NCBI GenBank assembly: GCA_035341855.1
Contig: DAOQWA010000038.1
Span: forward strand, 1-30,019
From: QQVM01 sp035341855
GTDB lineage: Bacteria; Bacteroidota; Bacteroidia; AKYH767-A; 2013-40CM-41-45
Length of the DNA stretch: 30,019 nucleotides
Reading direction: 5' to 3'
In this document: positions 1-8,062 of the stretch, piece after piece
How the letters are laid out: the number at the start of each line of letters is the position of its first letter
How positions within the stretch are numbered: position 1 is the first letter of the stretch
Made by a program: the position numbers and the translations under genes
Notes under the pieces: generated by a model
Databases searched by the model: none
What the model was told of the DNA's origin: nothing
What the model saw: the letters and a program-made list of their open reading frames with translations, nothing else

Positions 1-335
1 AGCTCTGATTCCATAGAGAAAAAACCTCTCTGGGCATTTATAAAAATCACTGCTCCAAGTAGTATTGGAATTTGAAATAGGACGGCAACCCTTGTCAGTA
101 AACCAAGAATGATAAGAGTGCCACCCATCAGGTGGGATAAAGCAACAATGTGAGCCATTGATATTGCATAAAATGAGACGGAACTATTTGCGATCATCTC
201 AGAGAGTGCAGTAGTGTTCTGTATGAAACTTATTCCCTTTATGAGAATAATTAATCCAAGAAAGACACGAATGACCGAAAACCATTTTGATTGATGAGTG
301 TCTCCCCATGCTTCAATCTTATGAATGACGTTCAT
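1..335 (-). CDS. DoxX-like small membrane protein, 3'-truncated by window edge
   Basis: The minus-strand frame opens with ATG at 335-333 and stays open to base 1, giving 111 residues with no stop, so the C-terminus lies outside the window. The translation begins MNVIHKIEAWGDTH and then shows three hydrophobic helices at about residues 18-36, 54-80 and 83-100. A G-G-T-L-I-I-L-G-L-L-T-R stretch at the end of the second helix resembles DoxX/DoxD-type four-helix membrane proteins, and the length fits (usually 120-150 aa). Members of this family have been linked to quinone or thiosulfate redox chemistry, but most are uncharacterised. It diverges from the GH20 gene across a 289-bp gap. The family call rests on helix layout and local similarity seen by eye; other small membrane families remain possible. 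Confidence 0.65.
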   Translation of the reverse strand, partial: MNVIHKIEAWGDTHQSKWFSVIRVFLGLIILIKGISFIQNTTALSEMIANSSVSFYAISMAHIVALSHLMGGTLIILGLLTRVAVLFQIPILLGAVIFINAQRGFFSMESE

Positions 336-624
336 GACTTAAGATTTTTAGAGATTAAAAGAACTATACAAAGTTTACTAAAAAAAATCGAGAATGTCAA
401 TTTCAGAAGAGAATTTACTGTGTTATTCTGCTGGAAATTTTAAAGAACAAAATGAAGCCAGGCTAAAAAAATCATTTATAGGCTCTATCTTTGCAAAAAA
501 TGCTATCAACTTGAGAAGAATACATTTTTGACGATCTTGTCGGTATTATTCAAGGAGCTCAATTATTTGATAATAACTTGAGAAGAGATACATTTTCCTA
601 AAGATTGATAAATCAAATAAATTT
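336..624. promoter_or_regulatory. Divergent intergenic region between DoxX-like gene and GH20 gene
   Basis: This 289-bp AT-rich region separates two divergent genes and should hold both promoters. On the plus strand an exact match to the Bacteroidota -7 consensus TAnnTTTG (TATCTTTG) lies at 486-493. I see no good TTTG partner about 20 bases upstream of it, so the promoter call is weak. If it is real, the GH20 transcript would carry a leader of roughly 120 bases containing the two direct repeats listed separately. No small gene was found here. Confidence 0.3.
508..595 (+). repeat. Pair of ~20-bp direct repeats in the GH20 leader
   Basis: The unit AACTTGAGAAGA-ATACATTT at 508-527 recurs at 575-595 with a single inserted G (AACTTGAGAAGAGATACATTT split by that base). 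The copies start 67 bp apart, lie on the same strand, and both lie between the candidate -7 box at 486-493 and the GH20 start codon at 625. Two near-identical copies in a short AT-rich leader suggest a duplicated protein-binding site or a recent local duplication. Confidence 0.6.
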
Positions 625-2940
625 ATGACCGGTAAAGCATTGCTTCAAAGAATATTCTCACTGGTGTTTTTAATTTCTTCTTCTACCTTATATGTTGTGG
701 CAGATGATCTTTTAGATGTGCTTCCACTCATACCCAGGCCAAGTCATATGACCCTGAATGAAGGTTCCTTTAATTTGACAGCAGAAACTCCAATAGTTTT
801 GACCAATAATGAACTCAGAAATGAAGCAGAATTGTTCAACGATTATCTCCAGGAGTACTACGGCTTTCGATTAAAGATCAGCACGACAAAGCAAGCAAAG
901 AAAGCATCTGTTATTCTTGGAATTTCAGGTGAGGAAAATAGAAACTCAAAGGAAGCGTATAGCCTATCAGTTAAAACGTCGGGCATTGAAATAAAAGCAC
1001 CTTCCGGCACCGGGGTATTCTATGCATTGCAGACTTTAATACAACTTTTACCACCCGGAAAGCTGAGTATATTAAACATACCGGGAATTGAAATTTCCGA
1101 TCAGCCGAGATTTGCATGGAGAGGTATGCACTTGGATGTTAGCCGACACTTTTTTTCTGTTGAATTTATAAAAAAGTATATCGACTACCTGGCCTCTTAT
1201 AAAATGAATACTTTCCACTGGCATCTGACTGATGATCAGGGTTGGCGGATAGAAATAAAAAAATTTCCAAAGCTTCAGGAAATTTCCGCCTATCGAAATG
1301 GCACCTTGGTCGGACACTTAGGGAGTACGCCACAGTTGTTTGATTCGATCAAATATGGAGGGTATTATACACAAGAACAAATCAAAGACATTGTTGCTTA
1401 TGCTGCCCGTAGGCATATCACAATTGTTCCGGAAATTGAAATGCCCGGACATGCATCTGCGGTTCTGGCTGCTTATCCTGAACTTTCATGTACAGGGAAG
1501 CAAGTTGAGGTTGCGCAAAAATGGGGAGTGTTCAAAGATGTCTTTTGTGTAAAAGATGAAACATTTGAATTTATTGAAGATGTATTGAGGGAGGTAGTAG
1601 AGCTTTTTCCCGGTGAATATGTTCATGTTGGGGGTGATGAGTGTCCATCTGATCAGTGGAAGGCTTGCGAAAATTGTCGTTCGCTCATGAATGTATTTAA
1701 ACTGAAGGATGAGCATGAACTTCACGGTTATTTTATGCAAAGTGTTCAAAGGATCTTATTTAAGATGAATAAGAAAATGATTGGCTGGGATGAGATAATT
1801 GACGGAGGACCATTGCCGAAAGCTACCGTTATGTCATGGAGAGGAACCAGGGGTGGAATTGCTGCCGCACAGGCAGGCAACGATGTCGTGATGTCACCAA
1901 CAACTTTCTGCTACTTTGATTTTTATCAGAGTAAATATCCCGGTGAACCATTAGCTATCGGGGGCTATCTTCCTTTAGAAAGGGTTTATGATTTTGAGCC
2001 GGTGCCTGATGTGCTCAGTGAGGTCGAATCAAAACATATTCTTGGTGCCCAGGCTAATGTTTGGACAGAATACATAAAAAGTCCGGAGCAGGTTGAATAT
2101 ATGACTATGCCCCGTATGTCAGCTCTCTCAGAGGTGCTGTGGTCAGATAAAAAAGATCGTTCCTACGAAGCTTATACGAAAAGACTTATCAGTCACTTTA
2201 AGCTTCTTGACTTTAAAAAGATAAACTACTCAAAGGCTATTTTCGACATCCATGAGATGGTGCTTCCCCATTCAGTCGATGGTGCAGTGGCCATTGATTT
2301 ATCTACAGCATTCAGGCAAGGTGTCATACGCTATACGATTAATGGTGAAGAACCACAAGGCTCATCTCCAGTCTACCAAAGCAAAATTGTCGTCGATCAA
2401 TCTATTGGTATAAAAGCAAAAATATTCGATGGATCAATTGCAAGAGGAAAAGAGTATTCCAGAGTTTTTAAGATCAATTTGGCAACCGGCAAAGAGATCA
2501 TCTTGGGTAACCCTCCGCACGAAGAATACTCCAGGGGAGGAGGATTTACCTTAGTCAATGGCATCACCGGAAACATCCCGTGGATGGGATCAGATTGGCT
2601 GGGTTTTCTCGGTGAAGGCTTAGATGCCACGATCGATCTGGGTAAGGAAATGAACATCTCCAATGTCGGCCTCGATGTCTTAAGGGATGAAAACTCATGG
2701 ATCTATTATCCAAAAGGGGTGAGAGTTATGGTTAGTAATGACGGATTGAATTTTACAAATTTAATCAAGCTTGAAGAACAGGATCTCAATCCTGAAGAAA
2801 GACTGATAAAGATGACTTTTGATAAAACAAAGACCCGATGGGTTCGTGTGCTTGCAAGAAACTATGGTACCATTCCCGCAAACAAACCCGGCGAAGGCAA
2901 GCCCGCCTGGCTTCTTGTTGATGAAATCACTATCAACTAA
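625..2940 (+). CDS. Secreted beta-N-acetylhexosaminidase, GH20
   Basis: This 771-aa enzyme should release terminal GlcNAc/GalNAc from chitin oligomers, peptidoglycan fragments or glycoproteins in the periplasm or outside the cell. Residues 1-26 form a signal peptide ending VVA before DD. A GH20 N-terminal alpha/beta domain (about 30-160) precedes the TIM barrel (about 165-510). The barrel shows RGMHLDVSRHFF, HWHLTDDQGWR, PEIEMPGHAS and HVGGDEC, whose Asp338-Glu339 pair is the substrate-assisted catalytic dyad, plus MIGWDE, MSWRGT and GAQANVWTEY. A chitobiase-type beta domain (about 540-630) and an F5/8-type discoidin-like module (about 650-771) follow, giving the common Bacteroidota long form. 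There is no T9SS sorting tail; it ends LLVDEITIN. It is convergent with the next gene, 11 bp apart. Family and activity are well supported; the exact substrate is not. Confidence 0.95.
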   Translation: MTGKALLQRIFSLVFLISSSTLYVVADDLLDVLPLIPRPSHMTLNEGSFNLTAETPIVLTNNELRNEAELFNDYLQEYYGFRLKISTTKQAKKASVILGISGEENRNSKEAYSLSVKTSGIEIKAPSGTGVFYALQTLIQLLPPGKLSILNIPGIEISDQPRFAWRGMHLDVSRHFFSVEFIKKYIDYLASYKMNTFHWHLTDDQGWRIEIKKFPKLQEISAYRNGTLVGHLGSTPQLFDSIKYGGYYTQEQIKDIVAYAARRHITIVPEIEMPGHASAVLAAYPELSCTGKQVEVAQKWGVFKDVFCVKDETFEFIEDVLREVVELFPGEYVHVGGDECPSDQWKACENCRSLMNVFKLKDEHELHGYFMQSVQRILFKMNKKMIGWDEIIDGGPLPKATVMSWRGTRGGIAAAQAGNDVVMSPTTFCYFDFYQSKYPGEPLAIGGYLPLERVYDFEPVPDVLSEVESKHILGAQANVWTEYIKSPEQVEYMTMPRMSALSEVLWSDKKDRSYEAYTKRLISHFKLLDFKKINYSKAIFDIHEMVLPHSVDGAVAIDLSTAFRQGVIRYTINGEEPQGSSPVYQSKIVVDQSIGIKAKIFDGSIARGKEYSRVFKINLATGKEIILGNPPHEEYSRGGGFTLVNGITGNIPWMGSDWLGFLGEGLDATIDLGKEMNISNVGLDVLRDENSWIYYPKGVRVMVSNDGLNFTNLIKLEEQDLNPEERLIKMTFDKTKTRWVRVLARNYGTIPANKPGEGKPAWLLVDEITIN

Positions 2941-2951
2941 CTAAATATCAT

Positions 2952-3674
2952 TTAGCCATTATAATATTTGCTGTTCCAGTTTTTGTTGCTTACCGTTTTA
3001 TCAAATGTTAAGCCGGCCCAGACAGTAAATCCAAAAAAAGCAATAAATACGTGAACAGTTAACCAGAGGCGCAAATACATTTCTCCTTCAAAACTTGTCA
3101 CCTGAATTATACTTGAGGGAATGATAAATGAAAATAGCAAGGCTGCGATCCATAATGAGATAAAGCAGTTTTTGAAAGACCGGAGTGGCCAAAGAGTTAA
3201 CTTTTTATACCATGCAAGGTCATTTCCCCATTGATGTAATAGAAAGTACTTGTCTTCGCCAAGAGAGGCAAAGAGCAGGGGATCTTTGTTTATGTTTTCC
3301 AAATCGAATGAATGATCGGGAGCAGCAATGTAGAATTCCTTGATCTTTGTCTTGTATCTTCTTTCGAAATCACGAATTTCTGAAAGTGCTTCAAAAGGAT
3401 ATTCACTCTTGAAATACATCGTGTTTAGAAAGCGCAAACGAAAACGAACGCAAAGATTTTTAATTTCATTCAGATGGAATATGCGATGCATGTCTTCTTC
3501 CACAGGTGAAATCAGGCTTGATGAACCCGTAGGACTTCCCTGAAGCCGTATACGCATATCAGCTTCTTTGGAATCAAATTCTTGCAATAAGCGCCTGGCC
3601 TCAATTAACAAGTCTTCTTGCACCTGGCGTTCGCGGATTAATTCTGTTCGTAAATTTATTTTTGAAAAAAGCAT
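2952..3674 (-). CDS. Conserved-looking two-TM membrane protein, function unknown
   Basis: I do not recognise this 240-aa protein. Residues 1-115 are charged and mostly helical (a coiled-coil-like RERQVQEDLLIEARRLLQEF stretch, then an Arg/Lys-rich region). Residues 116-165 hold a conserved-looking aromatic segment (DKYFLLHQWGNDLAWYKKL). Two membrane helices follow at about 168-192 and 202-222, joined by a short loop (TSFEGEMY), and the tail is short and polar. There is no signal peptide, so the large N-terminal part is probably cytoplasmic. It is a single gene facing the GH20 gene, with the groEL terminator about 150 bp upstream of its start. ATG at 3674 is the first start in frame. The coding call is solid from its length and amino-acid composition; the function is open. 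Confidence 0.75.
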   Translation of the reverse strand: MLFSKINLRTELIRERQVQEDLLIEARRLLQEFDSKEADMRIRLQGSPTGSSSLISPVEEDMHRIFHLNEIKNLCVRFRLRFLNTMYFKSEYPFEALSEIRDFERRYKTKIKEFYIAAPDHSFDLENINKDPLLFASLGEDKYFLLHQWGNDLAWYKKLTLWPLRSFKNCFISLWIAALLFSFIIPSSIIQVTSFEGEMYLRLWLTVHVFIAFFGFTVWAGLTFDKTVSNKNWNSKYYNG

Positions 3675-3823
3675 CTGACATTCCTTTACTGGCCTAATTA
3701 TGCATTGGAATGATTAAAGGTAAAAATTTCATTCAGGAATTCAAAGCAAAGTTCAAAATGAACCTTAACGATAGCGCGTTCTATCTCTGACCCAATTCGC
3801 TCAGCGAAGGAAGAGCATAAAAT

Positions 3824-3855
3824 AAAAAACCCTGCCGTGAGTGGCAGGGTTTTTT
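3824..3855 (-). terminator. Intrinsic terminator of groESL
   Basis: The arms AAAAAACCCTGCC (3824-3836) and GGCAGGGTTTTTT (3843-3855) pair perfectly over 13 bp with a 6-base loop, 20 bp past the groEL stop. Reading on the minus strand, the GC core is followed by a run of six T. The flanking A-runs also make it usable from the other strand. Confidence 0.9.
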
Positions 3856-3874
3856 ATGTAATTGAGATTGGATC

Positions 3875-5509
3875 TTAGTAGTCCATTCCGCCACCCATTC
3901 CAGGAGGCATTGCTGGCATACTAGCCTTTTCTTCTTTGATGTCAGCGATCACACACTCAGTGGTGAGTAACATGCCGGCAATCGATGCAGCATTTTCCAA
4001 AGCAACACGGGTAACTTTGGTCGGGTCGATAACACCTGCTGCATAAAGGTTCTCATATTTATCAGTACGGGCATTGTATCCGAAGTCATCTTTTCCTTCG
4101 CGTACTTTCTGTACAACGATAGAACCTTCAACTCCGGAGTTGCTCACGATCTGACGAAGTGGCTCTTCCAGTGCACGCTTAACAATAGCGATACCTGTAG
4201 TCTCATCTTCGTTTGTTCCTGTCATTTTATCCAATGAAGGAATTGCACGGATGTAAGCAATACCACCACCTGCTACGATACCTTCTTCAACAGCGGCACG
4301 TGTTGCGTGTAAAGCATCATCAACACGGTCTTTCTTCTCTTTCATTTCCATTTCAGTTGGTGCACCAACATAAAGTACAGCAACACCACCTGCAAGTTTA
4401 GCTAAACGCTCTTGTAACTTTTCACGATCGTAATCAGAAGTAGTTGACTCGATCTGTGCCTTAATCTGGTTTACACGAGCAACGATATCAGCTTTCTTTC
4501 CTGAACCACCTACGATAGTTGTGTTGTCCTTATCGATAGTGATCTTTTCAGCTTTGCCAAGGTAAGACATGTCAGCATTCTCAAGCTTGAATCCACGCTC
4601 TTCGCTGATTAGTGTTCCACCTGTTAGGATAGCGATGTCTTCAAGCATAGCTTTGCGACGGTCACCAAATCCCGGTGCTTTTACTGCAGTCACTTTCAGT
4701 GATCCGCGGATCTTGTTTACAACAAGTGTTGCCAATGCTTCACCATCGATGTCTTCTGCGATGATAAGTAATGGCTGCCCAGTCTGAACTTGCTTCTCGA
4801 GGATAGGAAGCAACTCCTTCATATTGCTGATCTTTTTATCGTAGATGAGGATATGTGGACGCTCAAGAACAGCTTCCATTTTATCGGCATTGGTTACGAA
4901 GTATGGAGAGATATAACCTCTGTCAAACTGCATTCCCTCTACGATCTCAACGGTCGTTTCTGTGCCTTTTGCTTCTTCAACTGTGATAACTCCTTCTTTC
5001 TTTACTTTAGCCATTGCACTTGCGATCAACTTACCGATTTCAGCATCGTTGTTAGCCGAAATGCTTGCAACCTGCTCTATCTTTTTATTGTCATCACCTA
5101 CTTTTTTACTCATTTTCTGAAGGTGCTCAACAACTTTCTCAACGGCCTTATCGATTCCGCGTTTAAGATCCATTGGGTTTGCTCCTGCAGCTACATTTTT
5201 CAATCCTGCAGTAACGATTGCCTGAGCAAGTACAGTTGCAGTCGTAGTTCCATCACCTGCAACATCAGCAGTCTTGGAAGCTACTTCCTTTACCATTTGT
5301 GCACCCATGTTCTCAATAGGGTCTTTCAATTCGATCTCCTTAGCTACGGTAACACCGTCCTTAGTGATACTTGGTGAGCCGAACTTTTTATCAATGATTA
5401 CATTACGTCCTTTTGGACCTAGCGTAACTTTTACAGCGTTCGCTAATGCGTCAACACCTTTTTTCAGGCGATCACGTGCTTCTAGATTAAAATTAATATC
5501 CTTTGCCAT
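3875..5509 (-). CDS. groEL: Chaperonin GroEL (Hsp60)
   Basis: This 544-aa subunit forms the double-ring ATP-driven folding chamber in the cytoplasm. The sequence opens MAKDINFNLEARDRLKKGV and carries the nucleotide-binding GDGTTT loop at residues 85-90. It also has the VDDALHATRAAVEEGIVAGGG segment, which holds the hydrolysis aspartate, and ends in the family's Gly-Met tail (MPPGMGGGMDY). Length matches the family (about 540-548). It is the second gene of a groES-groEL pair with a 95-bp gap, and the strong hairpin at 3824-3855 follows it. The leader holds AATCTAACAAACTAA (minus strand, 5540-5526), similar to the gldL and gldM leaders. Long open frames on the opposite strand are shadows of its codon pattern. 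Confidence 0.99.
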   Translation of the reverse strand: MAKDINFNLEARDRLKKGVDALANAVKVTLGPKGRNVIIDKKFGSPSITKDGVTVAKEIELKDPIENMGAQMVKEVASKTADVAGDGTTTATVLAQAIVTAGLKNVAAGANPMDLKRGIDKAVEKVVEHLQKMSKKVGDDNKKIEQVASISANNDAEIGKLIASAMAKVKKEGVITVEEAKGTETTVEIVEGMQFDRGYISPYFVTNADKMEAVLERPHILIYDKKISNMKELLPILEKQVQTGQPLLIIAEDIDGEALATLVVNKIRGSLKVTAVKAPGFGDRRKAMLEDIAILTGGTLISEERGFKLENADMSYLGKAEKITIDKDNTTIVGGSGKKADIVARVNQIKAQIESTTSDYDREKLQERLAKLAGGVAVLYVGAPTEMEMKEKKDRVDDALHATRAAVEEGIVAGGGIAYIRAIPSLDKMTGTNEDETTGIAIVKRALEEPLRQIVSNSGVEGSIVVQKVREGKDDFGYNARTDKYENLYAAGVIDPTKVTRVALENAASIAGMLLTTECVIADIKEEKASMPAMPPGMGGGMDY

Positions 5510-5604
5510 TTTTCTTAAATTGTTTTTAGTTTGTTAGATTAGAATTTAAAATTGAAAAAAACGGGTTTAGGTATTACACCTAAGTCTTTCCCGGTTTGCA
5601 ATAA

Positions 5605-5883
5605 TTAGATGATTGCAAAAATGTCTGATTCTCGCATGATCAAAAGATCACGACCATCAACAGTTACTTCTGTCCCGGCATACTTGCCATATAAAACAGT
5701 ATCACCAACTTTTACAGTCAAAGGCTCATCCTTTTTTCCTGTTCCGATAGCGATAACTTTTCCACGCTGTGGTTTTTCTTTTGCAGTGTCAGGGATGATA
5801 ATACCACCGGCTGTTTTTGACTCTGCAGCTGCCGCTTCTACTAGAACGCGATCTGCAAGGGGTTTCATAGATACTTTGCTCAT
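5605..5883 (-). CDS. groES: Co-chaperonin GroES (Hsp10)
   Basis: This 92-aa protein caps the GroEL ring as a heptamer. It shows the family pattern KPLADRVLVE at the N-terminus, a mobile loop (residues about 18-34, including KTAGGIIIPDTAKEKPQRG) and the C-terminal strand DGRDLLIMRESDIFAII. Length is typical (90-100). It is the first gene of the groESL pair. About 260 bp and a terminator separate it from secG upstream, so it should have its own promoter. I see no CIRCE inverted repeat in front of it. Confidence 0.99.
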   Translation of the reverse strand: MSKVSMKPLADRVLVEAAAAESKTAGGIIIPDTAKEKPQRGKVIAIGTGKKDEPLTVKVGDTVLYGKYAGTEVTVDGRDLLIMRESDIFAII

Positions 5884-6108
5884 TTCAAATTATTTTTAAG
5901 GTTAGTTAATAGAATTTCATTTTGATATGCCCTGCCTTTCAGAAATGATGCCAGTCGCTGTTTTTCGACGATTCTCTGCCAAGATTTCAATTTTACTGAC
6001 TTCTTTTATGATGTTGTAACTTATTAGTGACAGCATGACACTTAAAACCTGATTGCCCGGCGGAATGGAGACAGACCTTTGCTTCTTGCCATTAGGAAAA
6101 GGCATAAA
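5884..6108 (-). promoter_or_regulatory. groES upstream region, likely heat-inducible promoter
   Basis: About 225 bp lie between the secG terminator and groES. The HrcA operator CIRCE (TTAGCACTC-N9-GAGTGCTAA) is absent. On the minus strand the region contains TGTCATGCTGTCA, a tandem pair of TGTCA boxes 7 bp apart (around 6026-6042), about 150 bp before the start. I infer that some alternative stress-control element is present, but the boxes are short and could be chance. Confidence 0.3.
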
Positions 6109-6133
6109 AAAACCCCGTAATTTACGGGGTTTT
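6109..6133 (-). terminator. Intrinsic terminator after secG
   Basis: AAAACCCCGTAA (6109-6120) is complementary to TTACGGGGTTTT (6122-6133). The realistic fold is CCCCGTA/TACGGGG with a 3-base loop, flanked by A/T runs. On the minus strand the stem runs into six or more T. It sits just after the secG stop and ends the miaB-to-secG block before groES. Confidence 0.88.
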
Positions 6134-6141
6134 GAATGTTT

Positions 6142-6492
6142 TTAGTTTCCTTCTTCTGCGGGAGGTGTGACAGGCTGCTGTTGAGCAGGCGCCGGTGCAG
6201 GTACATTGACGGGAGTGCCTGAATTGTCAATTTGCTCCTGCATGCTTGTTCCTATTTTCCTGTCTTCTGAACTGGGTAGAGAAAAGCTCGCAGCAAGACA
6301 AAGTACTACCATTGAAATGGCTAATCCCCAGGTTAATTTTTCAATAAAATCAGAGGTTTTTTTAACGCCCATTACCTGGCTCGATCCGATAATCCCGGAG
6401 ACAATACCTCCTCCTTTTGGATTCTGGATAAGCACAACAAGTGCCAGCAAAACACTGACAAGAATAATGAGAATGGTTAATGCGGTATACAT
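6142..6492 (-). CDS. secG: Preprotein translocase subunit SecG
   Basis: SecG is the small stimulatory subunit of the SecYEG channel in the inner membrane. The 116-aa sequence has two membrane helices (about 2-22 and 50-72) joined by the family loop QNPKGGGIVSGIIGSSQVMGVKK, shortened here to its core, with the usual charged FIEKLTW segment before helix 2. A Pro/Gln/Ala-rich hydrophilic tail (about 75-116) ends the protein, as in many Bacteroidota SecG. It starts one base after the stop of the upstream TPR-like gene, so the two are very probably co-transcribed and perhaps translationally coupled. Confidence 0.96.
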   Translation of the reverse strand: MYTALTILIILVSVLLALVVLIQNPKGGGIVSGIIGSSQVMGVKKTSDFIEKLTWGLAISMVVLCLAASFSLPSSEDRKIGTSMQEQIDNSGTPVNVPAPAPAQQQPVTPPAEEGN

Positions 6493-6493
6493 A

Positions 6494-8062
6494 TTAAAGG
6501 TCTTCTTGGTTTGAACGGTTCAATTCCTCATCAATTTCTTTGATAAGGGCGGCAAAGTACGTTCTTTTTTCGGGAAAATACAAACTTAATTTCTCGTAAC
6601 AAAAGCGGGCTTTAAGGTTATTTCCCTGCTGCCTGTAAATAGATGCCAAAGTCTCTGAAACAACATCGTCATATTCCTCCAGACTCCGTTTGGCCTGTGT
6701 CACAGGTGAATAAAACTCAATTTTCGAAGGAATAATTTTAGGCTCAGTCGCAATGAATTTGTCGATTAATTCCTTTTTTTGAAGACTTAAACCTTCGTTA
6801 TCAGAGGCCTTGGGATTCTCTTTGTGCTTTACCTTCCGTGAAGGTTCTGCCGATTCATCCTTAGATTTGCTTTCTCCCGAAAATGGTTCGGTTCTTGTCT
6901 CTGCGTGGCTTATAGCTGAATTTGCTGCAGGAGCATCATCAGCATGCACAATCTCAAATTGTCCAAACTCCTTGCCACTCAGCTTTTGTAACCAGCTTCT
7001 GAAAGAACGAGGCGAACTGATATCATCGCTTTGTGTGCTTTCTTCTTCAAGATCTGCTTTTTTCTCTGCAGATGCAGCCGGTGCCTCCCTTGGTCTTTCA
7101 ACTCCTTCAATGACCGGAAGTTTTTCAAGCGAACTGAGCAATGTATCTTCCATTGCATATTCAAGTTCCAGTTTTTCAATGGCGTCTAAAGGCTTGCTTG
7201 TATCCTCCGGTAAAAGCTCTGATAGACTGTCAGCCGGGGGATGAACCGGAAATTTTGGCTCAGGAGGTACTGACTGTGTATCTACTACGTTTGCTGCTTG
7301 AACCGGCGACTTTTGCGGGCTTACGTGCGACTCTGACATTTCCTCAGCAGCAAGGATTTCCCCTAAGTCATCTGTCAGCTCCGATGCTTTTACAGATACG
7401 GATTCTGTGTTGTCAGATTTCTTTTTTTCTGTCAGCGATTCGTCTTCACTTTCCTTTTCTGTGTTTCCTAAAATTTCAGAAAGACGTCGCTTCAAAATTT
7501 CCCTTGGGTCTGTTGTGGCATTTTCGGCAGCAGGTACAAATGTCTGATCAGCTACCTCTGCCTCCCGGTGAGAAATTTCTTTAGTGGCTTCAGATATTAT
7601 TTCTTTAGTCTGTCCCGGGTCTTCACCCTCCGGCACTTCAATCCCTGATGAATGAGTTGCATCTTCAACAAGATTTGGAATGGGTGTGCTTGGTTCAATG
7701 AAAGGATTGCTGATGAGCGTGTCTCTTTTAGTCCGGTGTTCTTCTGTATCTGTTTCTTTTCCATCAACAAGAATAAATGGCGATGGAATTTCTTTTTCAG
7801 GGCTTAGGACAGGAACTTCCTTTTTATTTTTTTTGTCATTTAAAAGTGAGTACAATACTTTTCTGTCCGGGGCATATGCTGAAGCCAGTTTTAATTGTCT
7901 CTCATAGCGAATATGCTCCTGCTCTTTCATTGACCGGGCTAAAAGCAAGTGTGCAGACTGGAAATATGGAAATTCTTTAATGAGTTCCTGCAAAGAAGCT
8001 ACGGTCTCGCTTTCGACATTGCCGGGTTCATCCATCAATTGAATAAATCTTTTATATTCCAT
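6494..8062 (-). CDS. Acidic TPR-like protein between lptE-like gene and secG
   Basis: This 522-aa protein has a helical N-terminus (residues 1-75: EYKRFIQLMDEPGN, ELIKEFPYFQSAHLLLARS), a long acidic, Ser/Glu/Pro-rich stretch likely to be disordered (about 80-430), and a helical C-terminus (434-522). The C-terminus contains a TPR-like repeat (SETLASIYRQQGNNLKARFCYEKLSLYFPEKRTYFAALI). Both ends resemble a Bacteroidota protein regularly found just before secG; its function is unknown to me. It has no signal peptide, so it is likely cytoplasmic. Its ATG overlaps the end of the lptE-like gene by one base (shared position 8062), and its stop is one base from secG, so it sits inside a tight operon. 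I infer a role as a scaffold or adaptor for envelope or secretion processes from position only. Confidence 0.85.
   Translation of the reverse strand: MEYKRFIQLMDEPGNVESETVASLQELIKEFPYFQSAHLLLARSMKEQEHIRYERQLKLASAYAPDRKVLYSLLNDKKNKKEVPVLSPEKEIPSPFILVDGKETDTEEHRTKRDTLISNPFIEPSTPIPNLVEDATHSSGIEVPEGEDPGQTKEIISEATKEISHREAEVADQTFVPAAENATTDPREILKRRLSEILGNTEKESEDESLTEKKKSDNTESVSVKASELTDDLGEILAAEEMSESHVSPQKSPVQAANVVDTQSVPPEPKFPVHPPADSLSELLPEDTSKPLDAIEKLELEYAMEDTLLSSLEKLPVIEGVERPREAPAASAEKKADLEEESTQSDDISSPRSFRSWLQKLSGKEFGQFEIVHADDAPAANSAISHAETRTEPFSGESKSKDESAEPSRKVKHKENPKASDNEGLSLQKKELIDKFIATEPKIIPSKIEFYSPVTQAKRSLEEYDDVVSETLASIYRQQGNNLKARFCYEKLSLYFPEKRTYFAALIKEIDEELNRSNQEDL

Noticed and set aside
4790..5377. 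195-aa open frame on the strand opposite groEL
   Set aside because: Rich in Cys, Phe and Ser, no homology pattern, and fully inside a certain gene; it is a codon-bias shadow.
5884..6000. CIRCE operator before groES
   Set aside because: No TTAGCACTC/GAGTGCTAA arms, even allowing several mismatches.
7141..7584. 147-aa open frame opposite the acidic TPR-like gene
   Set aside because: Its composition mirrors the complement of Glu/Ser codons; no start context and no family features.
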